Of a stretch of 64,000 bases of DNA, positions 1 to 7,832 are shown piece after piece; positions within the stretch are counted from its first letter, which is position 1; every line of letters begins with the position of its first letter. The notes beneath the pieces are model-generated. The model was not told where the DNA came from, ran no database searches, and worked only from the letters and a program-made list of their open reading frames with translations. The stretch lies in contig NZ_CP013612.1 of NCBI RefSeq assembly GCF_001482385.1, forward strand, positions 124,001-188,000, given 5' to 3'. The position numbers were made by a program, and so were the translations under genes. Origin of the DNA: Pseudoalteromonas rubra (lineage in GTDB: Bacteria > Pseudomonadota > Gammaproteobacteria > Enterobacterales > Alteromonadaceae).

Positions 1-827
1 TTCAGTAAGTCTGTGCCTTCTTTAATCGAAGCCAACGGGGTTTTCAGCTCGTGTGATACGTGGCGTAAAAAGGTTTCTTTTTGATGTTTACTGGCAGCGA
101 GCTCCTGGCGCAATTGCTCAAGGCGCTCACCCAGCTGGCTGAACTCTCGGCTACCTGTCAGCTGGATTGGCGTAGTAAAGCTGTCTTCACCAATGACTTC
201 TATGGCTCGCTCCAGCTGAAATAGCTGACGGGAGATCCGCCGGATCAGCCAGATACTCATGCCGACTAGGATAGGTAACAGAATGCTAAGTCCAATTAAA
301 AAGCGCTGCCGGATGAGACTTTGTTGCAAGAGCGCATCCGTCAGTTGTTTGTCTAGGGTCTGTTGTAGCGGTTGTGACTGGCGAGTCAGGGCGTTGACCA
401 GTGCCGACAGGGTGCTACTGTCTGGCGTTTGGGTGTGTTGGAGCAGGTGTTGCCAATTAGCAACTGTTGCATCTTTCTCAAGTCTCGCAAGCAGTGATAT
501 AAGCCTATTTTTTTGCACCTGCCAGCTTTTATTGATGCTTATTCTTAGTTGTTCGCTTTGTAGTAACTGATTGTTTTGCTGTGCTTTTAGAAGCGCCTGA
601 AAGGCGTTTTTCAATTCACTGAATTCTGACTTAACCTTCTGATTATTAGTATAAATATCCTGAACTGTATGCTGCTGATATGCAACTGACTGAATAAACC
701 ACAAGGTTAACAGCAACAGAGGAACCAGGGCCAGCATTAATGCCATAAGTGCCTGTTTCCACAATGCCTGAGAAAAAAAGGGGTTGAGTGGCGCGTGTGA
801 GCGTAATTCTGAGCTGGCATGGAGCAT
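1..827 (-). CDS. glrK: GlrK/QseE-type sensor histidine kinase, 3' part cut by window edge
   Basis: Membrane sensor kinase; only about 275 N-terminal residues lie inside the window. Reading the minus strand from the ATG at 827 gives a short cytoplasmic start, a first membrane helix at about residues 28-45, a periplasmic helical stretch, a second helix (LIGLSILLPILVG), a HAMP-like region (RRISRQLFQLERAIEVIG) and the start of the HisKA domain with the H-box HVSHELKTPLASIKEG. The H-box wording closely matches GlrK (YfhK/QseE), which phosphorylates the sigma-54 activator GlrR in enterobacteria. The ATPase domain and any glrR partner would lie beyond base 1. The family call is good; the exact orthologue is inferred from the motif. 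The 284 bases between it and the EF-hand genes hold no gene and should carry both divergent promoters. Confidence 0.85.
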   Translation of the reverse strand, partial: MLHASSELRSHAPLNPFFSQALWKQALMALMLALVPLLLLTLWFIQSVAYQQHTVQDIYTNNQKVKSEFSELKNAFQALLKAQQNNQLLQSEQLRISINKSWQVQKNRLISLLARLEKDATVANWQHLLQHTQTPDSSTLSALVNALTRQSQPLQQTLDKQLTDALLQQSLIRQRFLIGLSILLPILVGMSIWLIRRISRQLFQLERAIEVIGEDSFTTPIQLTGSREFSQLGERLEQLRQELAASKHQKETFLRHVSHELKTPLASIKEGTDLL

Positions 828-1111
828 AAAGAGCCTGATAGTTTGCGCGCTTTTAATTGTCTGTTGCCAATTAGCGACAGCCATAAGTAACTGATTTTAA
901 ATAGTAAGCTAAAAACGCGAGTTGAATTTTGTCGCCATTTAGCAACAAATCGCCTTAATGTCCCCTGAACTTTTTTACCCAATAAAAACTAACTTATTGA
1001 AAATTAATATCTAATTAAACCTGGCACCAAAGTTGGAATAGTCTTGTCAAACGCAGCCTGCAAGCTCAGAACAGTTTCGCGGCGGCACACATTCAAAAAC
1101 AGAAGGAAAAT

Positions 1112-1336
1112 ATGATGAAAACAGCAATGACAATGATGACAGCTATGGCTCTGACGGTGTTGGCGACACAGGCAATTGCAGGCGAGGGTTTTGAAAAGTA
1201 TGACACGGATGGTGATGGCACCATTAGTTTGAATGAGGCGACGGCAAACTCCGCGCTCATGGGCCAGTTCAAAGTGCTGGATAGTAATGGTGACGGCTTG
1301 CTGAGCAGAAAAGAGTTCTCTGAGTTTAACGGCTAA
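1112..1336 (+). CDS. small secreted EF-hand calcium-binding protein (first of three)
   Basis: A 74-residue protein with a Sec signal peptide (cleavage near AIAG, residue 24) followed by two EF-hand loops, at about residues 31-42 (DTDGDGTISLNE) and 57-68 (DSNGDGLLSRKE). Both loops carry the usual acidic residues at positions 1, 3, 5 and 12 and glycine at 6, so calcium binding is expected. AAGGAAAA precedes the tandem ATGs at 1112 and 1115, and either could be the start. It is followed 26 bases later by a second gene of the same design. It probably acts in the periplasm or outside the cell; its target is unknown. Confidence 0.85.
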   Translation: MMKTAMTMMTAMALTVLATQAIAGEGFEKYDTDGDGTISLNEATANSALMGQFKVLDSNGDGLLSRKEFSEFNG

Positions 1337-1362
1337 GTCGCGTTTGAACCGGAGGATCTAAT

Positions 1363-1590
1363 ATGCAAATTACGTACGTTTTTGCGTTGACCCTGGGAAT
1401 GTTCACCTGTGCATTAGCGTTTGCCTCTGAAGTCGATTTTGCACTTTTGGATGATAACAGCGATGGCCTGATCAGTCGCTCAGAAGCAGCTAAGGTCTCT
1501 CTGGTCGCTGACGCATTTAAACGCCTGGATACAAACCGGGATGGCGCGCTGAGTGCCAAAGAATTTAGACATTTTAACAAGCATTTATGA
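1363..1590 (+). CDS. small secreted EF-hand calcium-binding protein (second of three)
   Basis: A 75-residue paralogue of the preceding gene, with a signal peptide (about residues 1-21) and two EF-hand loops at about residues 30-41 (DDNSDGLISRSE) and 56-67 (DTNRDGALSAKE). The first loop has Asp-Asp-Asn where its sisters have Asp-x-Asp/Asn, and the second has Arg at loop position 4, so affinities may differ among the three copies. A strong GGAGGA ribosome site precedes the ATG. Tight spacing indicates one transcript with its neighbours. Confidence 0.85.
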   Translation: MQITYVFALTLGMFTCALAFASEVDFALLDDNSDGLISRSEAAKVSLVADAFKRLDTNRDGALSAKEFRHFNKHL

Positions 1591-1600
1591 GGAACTTGAT

Positions 1601-1807
1601 ATGTACAAGCTTATGTTAAGCACCATTTTAATGGCAGCCAGTATTGGCGCGCATGCTGCGGACAGTTCGTTTTCAACTTTTGATGCCAATGGCGATGGGT
1701 TTATCTCTAAGTCGGAAGCGGCGGGATCGGATACATTGACGGTTATTTTCGATAAGCTGGACAGCAATGGCGACGGCAAACTATCGGAGCAGGAATTTAG
1801 TCAGTAG
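1601..1807 (+). CDS. small secreted EF-hand calcium-binding protein (third of three)
   Basis: A 68-residue paralogue. The start at 1601 is preferred over the in-frame 1553 because GAGGAA lies just upstream and because it restores a clean signal peptide (MYKLMLSTILMAASIGAHA). Two EF-hand loops lie at about residues 28-39 (DANGDGFISKSE) and 54-65 (DSNGDGKLSEQE), both canonical. It is the last gene of the three-gene tandem array and is followed by a good intrinsic terminator. Confidence 0.85.
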   Translation: MYKLMLSTILMAASIGAHAADSSFSTFDANGDGFISKSEAAGSDTLTVIFDKLDSNGDGKLSEQEFSQ

Positions 1808-1884
1808 GACATTATCCTGACACCGTTTTCCTCTCCCAATTTTGTATTTTTACGCAACGATCTTCATGGGTCCTTCCATGAGTC

Positions 1885-1910
1885 AAGGCACCTGATAAGG
1901 GTGCCTTTTT
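1885..1910 (+). terminator. intrinsic terminator after the EF-hand genes
   Basis: An 8-bp stem (AAGGCACC / GGTGCCTT) with a 7-nt loop runs into TTTTT. It closes the EF-hand transcript just before the convergent acetyltransferase gene. Confidence 0.8.
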
Positions 1911-1916
1911 CGTTTA

Positions 1917-2474
1917 TCAGGCTGTTGCTGCCATGATATGTTCACTACGTAACAGGCCGTACATATAGCCATCATAGTAACCATGGCTAAATTTAAAGTG
2001 CTGACGTAAATGGGCCTCACGTTGCATGCCGAGCTTTTCCATCAAGCGCCAGGAAGCCTTATTTTCGACCGCACAAAATGCACAGACTTTATTGAGTCCA
2101 AATTGCGCAAAGGCAGCTTCAATCAGCCCGTTTGCAGCTTCAAACGCATAACCCTGGCCAATATATTTTTCATTCAGACGATAACCGATTTCGGCTGTTT
2201 TGGCGTTATGGCACAAAAACTTATACATGAGTTCCCCAACCAGCACATTGTCTTCACGTCTGATGATGGCCAGCAGCAGTCGTTCATGTTCTTTCGCCTG
2301 CCAGGGCGCAGTAGCCCGATCTATTCTGTCCTGAGCATCTTTTAGGGTTGCAGGCTCACCAATATACCTGGAGGTATCCGGATTACGCCTGCTCTCGTAA
2401 ATGGCATGAAGGTCACTTTGTTGAAGCGGCCGGATAGTAAATCGGGCAGTGTTAAAGTGGAGTTTTTCGAACAT
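1917..2474 (-). CDS. GNAT family N-acetyltransferase (RimJ/RimL-like)
   Basis: A 185-residue acetyltransferase. The fold signature is clear: an N-terminal strand (FTIRPLQQSDLHAIYESR), a central VGELMYKF, EIGYRLNEKYIGQGYAFEA, which holds the acetyl-CoA pyrophosphate-loop region, and the typical NKASWRLMEKLGM motif near the C-terminus. These resemble RimJ/RimL enzymes that acetylate N-termini or small amines. The ATG at 2474 is chosen over the TTG at 2486 because GGGA sits six bases before it. It lies about 20 bases after the efflux gene and is probably co-transcribed, suggesting a shared detoxification role. The substrate is unknown. Confidence 0.85.
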   Translation of the reverse strand: MFEKLHFNTARFTIRPLQQSDLHAIYESRRNPDTSRYIGEPATLKDAQDRIDRATAPWQAKEHERLLLAIIRREDNVLVGELMYKFLCHNAKTAEIGYRLNEKYIGQGYAFEAANGLIEAAFAQFGLNKVCAFCAVENKASWRLMEKLGMQREAHLRQHFKFSHGYYDGYMYGLLRSEHIMAATA

Positions 2475-2494
2475 GATTGATCCCAATATTATAC

Positions 2495-3697
2495 TTATGT
2501 GTGTTCAAAATGAGGTCGCTGAATACGGATAGTACGCCAGCAAAGTAGCAACAGGGCGGCGCATACAGCAATGAGTAGTGCAATGGCTTGCGTGTTATCT
2601 GGCAGCCATTGATTCACCAGCCAGGCAATGACAGAAAATATCAGTAACTCAATTGCCCCGACCAAAGCGTTTGCGGTGCCCGCGTGAGTCGGGTGCAGTA
2701 AGCCAATCAGGTGCATATAGCTTGGAAAATATCCGCCAAATACCAACATAATGGCGGCATAGGCCAGTAATATCGCTATGGCGTTGTCGCTGGCTAATAC
2801 GAAGGTCAGTGTACTCAGTAATAGTGAAGGCCACAGCCACAAAACAATTTTCATATAGCTAACGTGGCGCTGTAAGACTTTGGCAAACACAGCGCCCAAC
2901 AAAAGACCAACCATAGGCAGCATCATGGCTTGTCCGGTCTGGCTGGTGGTGAAGCCAAAGCGGTCTTGAAGTAAAAACGGCAAATGCAGCTGGAGTGTCA
3001 AATACAAAAAGGTTGGCACCCATTTGAGACTGGCCAGCGATAAAAAGACCTGACAGCGAACCATGTTTTGATAGTGCCGGACCAGGCTCATTGGGTTAAT
3101 CACAAAAGGTTGAGGTTCGCTGGCTTTGAGCAGACTTAGCCCGAATATGGTGATGAACAGGTAGTATGTAATGAGCACCAGCGACAAACCCTGCCAGCCA
3201 AACCAACTGCTTAGCATACCGCCGAGCAGGGGGGCAATAATTGCGGTGACGCTTGCCGAGATGGCCACGGTTGCCATGGCACTTTTTAATCTGGCCCCCG
3301 ACAGTCGTTGAGCCAGTAATGTGCGGCTGATTAACACCGGTGAAGCGGAGCCCGCACCTTGCAAAATTCGTCCGAGTAAAAAGGTGGTGCTGTCTGGTGC
3401 AACCGCACATAGCAGTGTACCTGCCAGTAAGATGGCTTGCCCGGCGATAAACAGTGGCCGATCACCATATTTGTCGCGTAGCGGCCCAACAATCAGTTGA
3501 GAGGCGCCCAGCGTAATGAAATAACTGATGATCATTGCCTGACTCATGCCATTGGTTAGCATCAGGCTGTCTGCAATATCTGGTAAAACAGGCATATACA
3601 CCTGGCTGACCAGCTGAGAGCAGGACATGAGTAAAACAGCAAACATGGTAAATAGATGCACGGGCACTCCAGCGCGAAGTAAATTTGACCCGGGCAC
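2495..3697 (-). CDS. MFS drug-efflux transporter, Bcr/CflA-EmrD type
   Basis: A 400-residue, 12-helix major facilitator. The first helix holds SQVYMPVLPDIA, typical of the Bcr/CflA drug:H+ antiporter group. The loop after helix 2 carries motif A (GPLRDKYGDRPLF, about residues 71-83), and GRILQGAGSASPVLISR matches the helix-4 region of that family. The start is uncertain: 3697 is a GTG, and an ATG at 3646 would still keep helix 1 nearly whole. It is divergent from a LysR regulator, a common arrangement for inducible efflux, with the acetyltransferase gene directly downstream. Confidence 0.85.
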   Translation of the reverse strand: MPGSNLLRAGVPVHLFTMFAVLLMSCSQLVSQVYMPVLPDIADSLMLTNGMSQAMIISYFITLGASQLIVGPLRDKYGDRPLFIAGQAILLAGTLLCAVAPDSTTFLLGRILQGAGSASPVLISRTLLAQRLSGARLKSAMATVAISASVTAIIAPLLGGMLSSWFGWQGLSLVLITYYLFITIFGLSLLKASEPQPFVINPMSLVRHYQNMVRCQVFLSLASLKWVPTFLYLTLQLHLPFLLQDRFGFTTSQTGQAMMLPMVGLLLGAVFAKVLQRHVSYMKIVLWLWPSLLLSTLTFVLASDNAIAILLAYAAIMLVFGGYFPSYMHLIGLLHPTHAGTANALVGAIELLIFSVIAWLVNQWLPDNTQAIALLIAVCAALLLLCWRTIRIQRPHFEHT

Positions 3698-3768
3698 TAT
3701 ACGCCGCTTTCATTGTCCTAAAAATAAGGTAATAATTAAAATACTATTTCATTGTGGGAATTAATTAA
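3698..3768. promoter_or_regulatory. divergent promoter region between efflux gene and LysR regulator
   Basis: A 71-base AT-rich gap between divergently transcribed genes. LysR proteins usually bind such gaps to repress themselves and control the opposite gene. No clear T-N11-A palindrome was identified by eye, so the assignment rests on layout. Confidence 0.45.
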
Positions 3769-4644
3769 ATGGATTGGTTAACGGCAACACGCAGTTTTTG
3801 CGTTCTGGCAGAGTTGGGTAGCTTTACTAAAGCGGCGGAACATCAAGGGGTTTCGGCATCTGCTATGAGTAAACGTATTGACTGGCTGGAAAGGCATCTG
3901 GGGCAAAGTTTGTTCATTCGCACCACCAGACAGGTTAATCTGACTGAGCAGGGGCAGCATTTTTTTCCTCGGGCCAGAGACTGGTTATCTCAGTTTGAAG
4001 CTCTGGTTGAAACGGCTCAATCTGAACACTGTGAATTGCAGGGGAGCCTGAAAATTGCCGCCACTCAGGCGGTAGGCAGTAGTGTGCTGATGCCCAAAAT
4101 AGAGCAGTTTTTGGCACATCATGCACAGCTCACTATCCATTTAAATGTTCTGGCACCGGGCGAGCCGCCGGATCTGCATCATGATCTGGTGATCACCAGC
4201 TACAACGAATCATTTGACTCTGTGTCTCACAAAGGCACCCGGTTATTTGATTATCAGATGCAGCTATTTGGCGCGCCAGAATACCTGGACAGATGCGCAG
4301 AAATAACCTGTGTTGACGACCTGACCCAACATAAAATGTTGTTAAGTAGCTATTATCACAAAATTGGTGGCGTGGTACTCGAAGATGGCCGCTTGTTTGA
4401 ATTTACCAATTATAATTTTGTGACCGATCATCTGGATGCCATTTTAAAGGCGGCGGTGCAGGGCATTGGCTTGTTGTTTATTGCCCCCAGCTATATTGAG
4501 CGCGAGCTTAAATCCGGGGTACTGGTGCCTATTTTGCCGGGTATTCGCTCCGAGGTTAAACAGCTCTGGGCTTATTACCCCAAGGCGAGTTATACGCCTC
4601 GTAAAACCCGGTTGTTTATAGAGCATCTTAAAACCGCCTTATAG
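3769..4644 (+). CDS. LysR-family transcriptional regulator
   Basis: A 291-residue regulator. The N-terminal winged helix-turn-helix is clear (residues 1-60: FCVLAELGSFTKAAEHQGVSASAMSKRIDWLERHLG, then LFIRTTRQVNLTEQG). It is followed by a type 2 periplasmic-binding-like effector domain, with LKIAATQAVGSSVLMPKI opening the domain and AVQGIGLLFIAPSYIEREL in the second lobe, giving the standard family length. It probably controls the divergent MFS/GNAT pair. The inducer is unknown. Confidence 0.9.
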   Translation: MDWLTATRSFCVLAELGSFTKAAEHQGVSASAMSKRIDWLERHLGQSLFIRTTRQVNLTEQGQHFFPRARDWLSQFEALVETAQSEHCELQGSLKIAATQAVGSSVLMPKIEQFLAHHAQLTIHLNVLAPGEPPDLHHDLVITSYNESFDSVSHKGTRLFDYQMQLFGAPEYLDRCAEITCVDDLTQHKMLLSSYYHKIGGVVLEDGRLFEFTNYNFVTDHLDAILKAAVQGIGLLFIAPSYIERELKSGVLVPILPGIRSEVKQLWAYYPKASYTPRKTRLFIEHLKTAL

Positions 4645-4691
4645 CGCTGCTTGTTCAGGCCCGTGTGGTGTGCAGAGAAGTGTAATAACAG

Positions 4692-4718
4692 GTCATCCCG
4701 CATTGAGAGCGGGATGAC
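4692..4718. repeat. intergenic palindrome between convergent genes
   Basis: A perfect 10-bp inverted repeat (GTCATCCCGC / GCGGGATGAC) with a 7-nt loop between the LysR gene and the convergent porin-like gene. There is no T tract, so it resembles the short extragenic palindromes scattered through many proteobacterial genomes more than a classical terminator. It could still end or stabilise both transcripts. Confidence 0.65.
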
Positions 4719-4735
4719 TGAGCGGCCAACGTGTT

Positions 4736-5326
4736 TTAAAAGCGGTACGTCAGGCCAACATTTAACTGAACCTGGTTAAGCACATCGCCATCAAAGTGCC
4801 AGACGCACACATCTTTATCGCTGCCGTCACAACGTACTTTTGATGAGTTTTTAAGTACGGTTGCCAGCCAGCGAATCTCGGTTTGTGCGCTGAATCCGGC
4901 GCCAATGTCGTATTTCAGGCCGCCGTACAGACCCGAGGCAAAAAAGTGGTCTGCTTCTTCAAAGTTAGGCGATACCTTGTTCACACCAATCTGTGCGCCG
5001 ATGTAGCTGTGCAGATTGTCGGTAATATCAATGTCGATGGCACTTTGGAACATCAAGTATTCCATGTCCACTTTCTGATTGGGCGCATCTTCGAATTCAG
5101 TTTCAACCATGCTGTAAAACAGGCCATAGCGTTTGTTGTTCAGATAGCGGTCAAAACTGATGCCTAAATTGCTTCCGTCGTCTAATTCAACTTCTTGATT
5201 TTTACTGGTACGTAAGCTTTGATTGGTGCTCTCGCCGCCATACAGGGTGACACCGAAGCCATTATTTGCCAGTGCTGAGCCAGAGAACAGCCCTAATCCA
5301 AGTGCTAACCACACGTAGCTGCGCAT
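4736..5326 (-). CDS. small outer-membrane beta-barrel protein
   Basis: A 196-residue protein with a clear signal peptide (MRSYVWLALGLGLFSGSALA), then alternating amphipathic strands such as FGVTLYGGE, YGLFYSMVETEF, LHSYIGAQIGVN and FSAQTEIRWLATV. The C-terminal strand ends in aromatic Phe (QLNVGLTYRF), the usual signal for the BAM machinery. The size fits an 8-stranded OmpA/OmpW-like barrel. Two cysteines in a late loop (VRCDGSDKDVC) may form a disulfide. No specific family recognised; function unknown. Confidence 0.75.
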   Translation of the reverse strand: MRSYVWLALGLGLFSGSALANNGFGVTLYGGESTNQSLRTSKNQEVELDDGSNLGISFDRYLNNKRYGLFYSMVETEFEDAPNQKVDMEYLMFQSAIDIDITDNLHSYIGAQIGVNKVSPNFEEADHFFASGLYGGLKYDIGAGFSAQTEIRWLATVLKNSSKVRCDGSDKDVCVWHFDGDVLNQVQLNVGLTYRF

Positions 5327-5520
5327 AATAAATCCTTGTTATCTCGTATGTTGTCGGATGAGTTAAGTTGCCAAGAAAGTAACATGCCTGTGAGGTTAAG
5401 AACAGGCATTTAGTGACTAAATTTGACCTGATGCGCTTATTTATGGTTTGAGCATTGGCACCACCTTGCAACCTCAAGTACAATGTGGGTTTTCGATTGC
5501 AATACACCGGAACCTTCCCA

Positions 5521-7704
5521 ATGGAAATCAAAGTAAATTATCTCGATAATCTTCGAATTGACGCCAAATTCGATGATTTTTCAGTCATTGCCGATCAACC
5601 TATCCGCTACAAGGGTGATGGCTCTGCCCCCAGCCCGTTCGACTACTTTCTGGCGTCGTCTGCGCTGTGTGCCGCTTACTTTGTCAAAGTGTATTGTAAT
5701 GCGCGCGACATTCCGACTGACGGCATTCGTGTGGCACAAAACAACATTGTTGATCCGGAAAACCGCTACAACCAGATCTTTAAAATTCAGGTAGAGCTGC
5801 CAGAGAGCATTTCTGAAAAAGACCGCCTGGGTATTTTACGCTCCATTGACCGCTGCACGGTGAAAAAAGTGATCCAGACTGGCCCTGAGTTTCAGGTTGA
5901 AGCGGTAGAGAGCCTGGATGACGACGCACAAGCCATGTTGATGGTGAACACGGAGTCGGATGCCAGCACCTTTATTCTGGGCAAAGATCTGCCACTTGAG
6001 CAAACCATTGCAAATATGACTGGTATTTTGTCTGATCTGGGTATGAAAATCGAAGTGGCATCGTGGCGTAACATCGTGCCTAACGTCTGGTCTTTGCACA
6101 TTCGTGATGCCGCATCGCCTATGTGTTTTACCAACGGTAAAGGTGCAACTAAAGAAAGCGCGCTGTGCTCCGCACTGGGCGAGTTTATTGAACGCCTGAA
6201 CTGTAACTTTTTCTATAACGACCAGTTCTTTGGTGAAGAAATTGCCAACGCCGAGTTTGTTCATTACCCCAATGAAAAGTGGTTTAAACCGGGTGAGAAC
6301 GATGAACTGCCAAGCGAAATCCTCGACGGCTACACGCGCGAAATCTATGATCCGGAAGGCGAGCTGCGCGGCTCTAATCTGATTGACACCAACTCGGGTA
6401 ACGTCGAGCGTGGCATCTGTTCTATTCCTTACACGCGTCACAGCGACGGCGAGACAGTTTACTTCCCGTCAAACTTGATTGAAAACCTGTTCCTGAGCAA
6501 CGGTATGAGCGCGGGTAACAACCTGTATGAAGCCAAAGTTCAGTGTTTGTCTGAGATCTTTGAGCGCGCGGTGAAAAAGCAGATCATTGAACAGGAAATT
6601 GTGCTGCCGGACGTGCCTGAAGACGTACTGGCTAAGTTCCCGGGCATTGTTGCTGGCATTAAAGGCCTTGAAGAGCAGGGCTTCCCGGTTGTGGTGAAAG
6701 ATGCGTCTCTGGGCGGTCAGTTCCCGGTGATGTGTGTGACCCTCATGAACCCGAAAACGGGCGGTGTGTTTGCCTCTTTTGGTGCTCACCCAAGCCTCGA
6801 AGTTGCGCTGGAGCGCAGCTTAACCGAGCTGTTGCAGGGCCGCAGCTTCGAGGGTCTGAATGATGTGCCAAAGCCCACGTTCAATAGCATGGCTGTGTCT
6901 GAACCGGAGAACTTTGTCGAACACTTCATTGATTCTACTGGTGTGATCTCGTGGCGTTTCTTCAGTGCCAAACATGATTATGAGTTTGTGGAGTGGGACT
7001 TCACGGGCACTAACGAAGAAGAGTGTGACAAACTGTTCGCCATTCTTAAAGATTTGGGCAAAGAGGCGTATATTGCAGAGTTTACCGATATGGGCACCGC
7101 CTGTCGTATTCTGGTGCCTGGCTACTCTGAGGTTTACCCGGCCGAAGACTTAATCTGGGACAACACCAACAAAGCCCTGCAATACCGCGAAGACATTCTG
7201 AACATTCACTCGCTGGAAGACGAAGCACTGGCCGATTTGGTTAATCGCCTTGAAGAAAGCCAGCTTGATAACTACATCGACATCATCACGCTGATCGGCG
7301 TGGAGTTTGACGAGAATACAGTGTGGGGTCAGCTGACCATTCTGGAGCTGAAGATCCTCATCTATCTGGCGCTGGGCGACATTGAAGCGGCCATTGAGCT
7401 GGTTGAAACCTTCCTGCAATACAACGACAACACGGTTGAACGCGGCTTATTCTACCAGGCTATGCACGCTACGCTGGAAGTGGCGCTGGACGAAGAGCTG
7501 GAAATTGAAGACTACATCCACAGCTTTACCCGCATGTTCGGTAAAGAAGTGATGGATGCTGTGATTGGCTCAATTAACGGTGATGTGAAGTTTTATGGCC
7601 TGACACCGACCAACATGCAACTGGAAGGCCTGGATAAGCACCTGCGCCTGATCGACAGCTATAAAAAGCTCCACACGGCACGCGCTAAGTTTGCTAAGGG
7701 GTAA
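5521..7704 (+). CDS. ycaO: OsmC-YcaO fusion protein (housekeeping YcaO type)
   Basis: A 727-residue protein starting at the ATG at 5521; the longer open frame from 5455 adds an unlikely leader. Residues 1-140 form an OsmC-like domain with the two expected cysteines (C50 in ASSALC, C112 in DRCTVKKVI). The YcaO domain follows (about 190-590), with glutamate-rich ATP-binding segments seen in SALGEFIERLNC, AKVQCLSEIFERAVKK and ERSLTELLQG. A helical C-terminal tail (about 600-727) resembles the TPR-like end of E. coli YcaO, which has been linked to RimO-dependent methylthiolation of ribosomal protein S12. The OsmC extension occurs in many marine gammaproteobacteria. It is convergent with a second, RiPP-type YcaO gene; the two differ strongly and should not be confused. 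Confidence 0.88.
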   Translation: MEIKVNYLDNLRIDAKFDDFSVIADQPIRYKGDGSAPSPFDYFLASSALCAAYFVKVYCNARDIPTDGIRVAQNNIVDPENRYNQIFKIQVELPESISEKDRLGILRSIDRCTVKKVIQTGPEFQVEAVESLDDDAQAMLMVNTESDASTFILGKDLPLEQTIANMTGILSDLGMKIEVASWRNIVPNVWSLHIRDAASPMCFTNGKGATKESALCSALGEFIERLNCNFFYNDQFFGEEIANAEFVHYPNEKWFKPGENDELPSEILDGYTREIYDPEGELRGSNLIDTNSGNVERGICSIPYTRHSDGETVYFPSNLIENLFLSNGMSAGNNLYEAKVQCLSEIFERAVKKQIIEQEIVLPDVPEDVLAKFPGIVAGIKGLEEQGFPVVVKDASLGGQFPVMCVTLMNPKTGGVFASFGAHPSLEVALERSLTELLQGRSFEGLNDVPKPTFNSMAVSEPENFVEHFIDSTGVISWRFFSAKHDYEFVEWDFTGTNEEECDKLFAILKDLGKEAYIAEFTDMGTACRILVPGYSEVYPAEDLIWDNTNKALQYREDILNIHSLEDEALADLVNRLEESQLDNYIDIITLIGVEFDENTVWGQLTILELKILIYLALGDIEAAIELVETFLQYNDNTVERGLFYQAMHATLEVALDEELEIEDYIHSFTRMFGKEVMDAVIGSINGDVKFYGLTPTNMQLEGLDKHLRLIDSYKKLHTARAKFAKG

Positions 7705-7717
7705 TGTGCACGATGTT

Positions 7718-7755
7718 ACTCAAGCTTGCTGGGTTAATTGCCAGCGAGCTTGAGT
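7718..7755. terminator. long hairpin between the two convergent YcaO genes
   Basis: A 15-bp near-perfect stem (ACTCAAGCTTGCTGG / CCAGCGAGCTTGAGT, one G-T pair) with an 8-nt loop. It sits between convergent genes and lacks a strong T run on either side. Probably a shared bidirectional terminator. Confidence 0.6.
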
Positions 7756-7832
7756 TACTTAGGGTAAGGGGGCCTTGAGCCGGTGTCTTGTCACAAGTAT
7801 TTTAGGCTATTCACAGCCACCGAGGGGCGTAG

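Noticed and set aside
737..982. 81-codon minus-strand frame overlapping the start of the GlrK-like kinase
   Set aside because: It lies out of frame over the kinase start, has no family features, and the kinase frame explains the DNA better.
1326..1779. Minus-strand frames opposite the EF-hand genes
   Set aside because: Shadows of the compositionally biased EF-hand coding sequence; no ribosome sites.
5455..5520. N-terminal extension of the OsmC-YcaO protein
   Set aside because: The OsmC domain begins at MEIKVNYLDN (5521); the extra 22 residues match no domain and overlap the promoter area.
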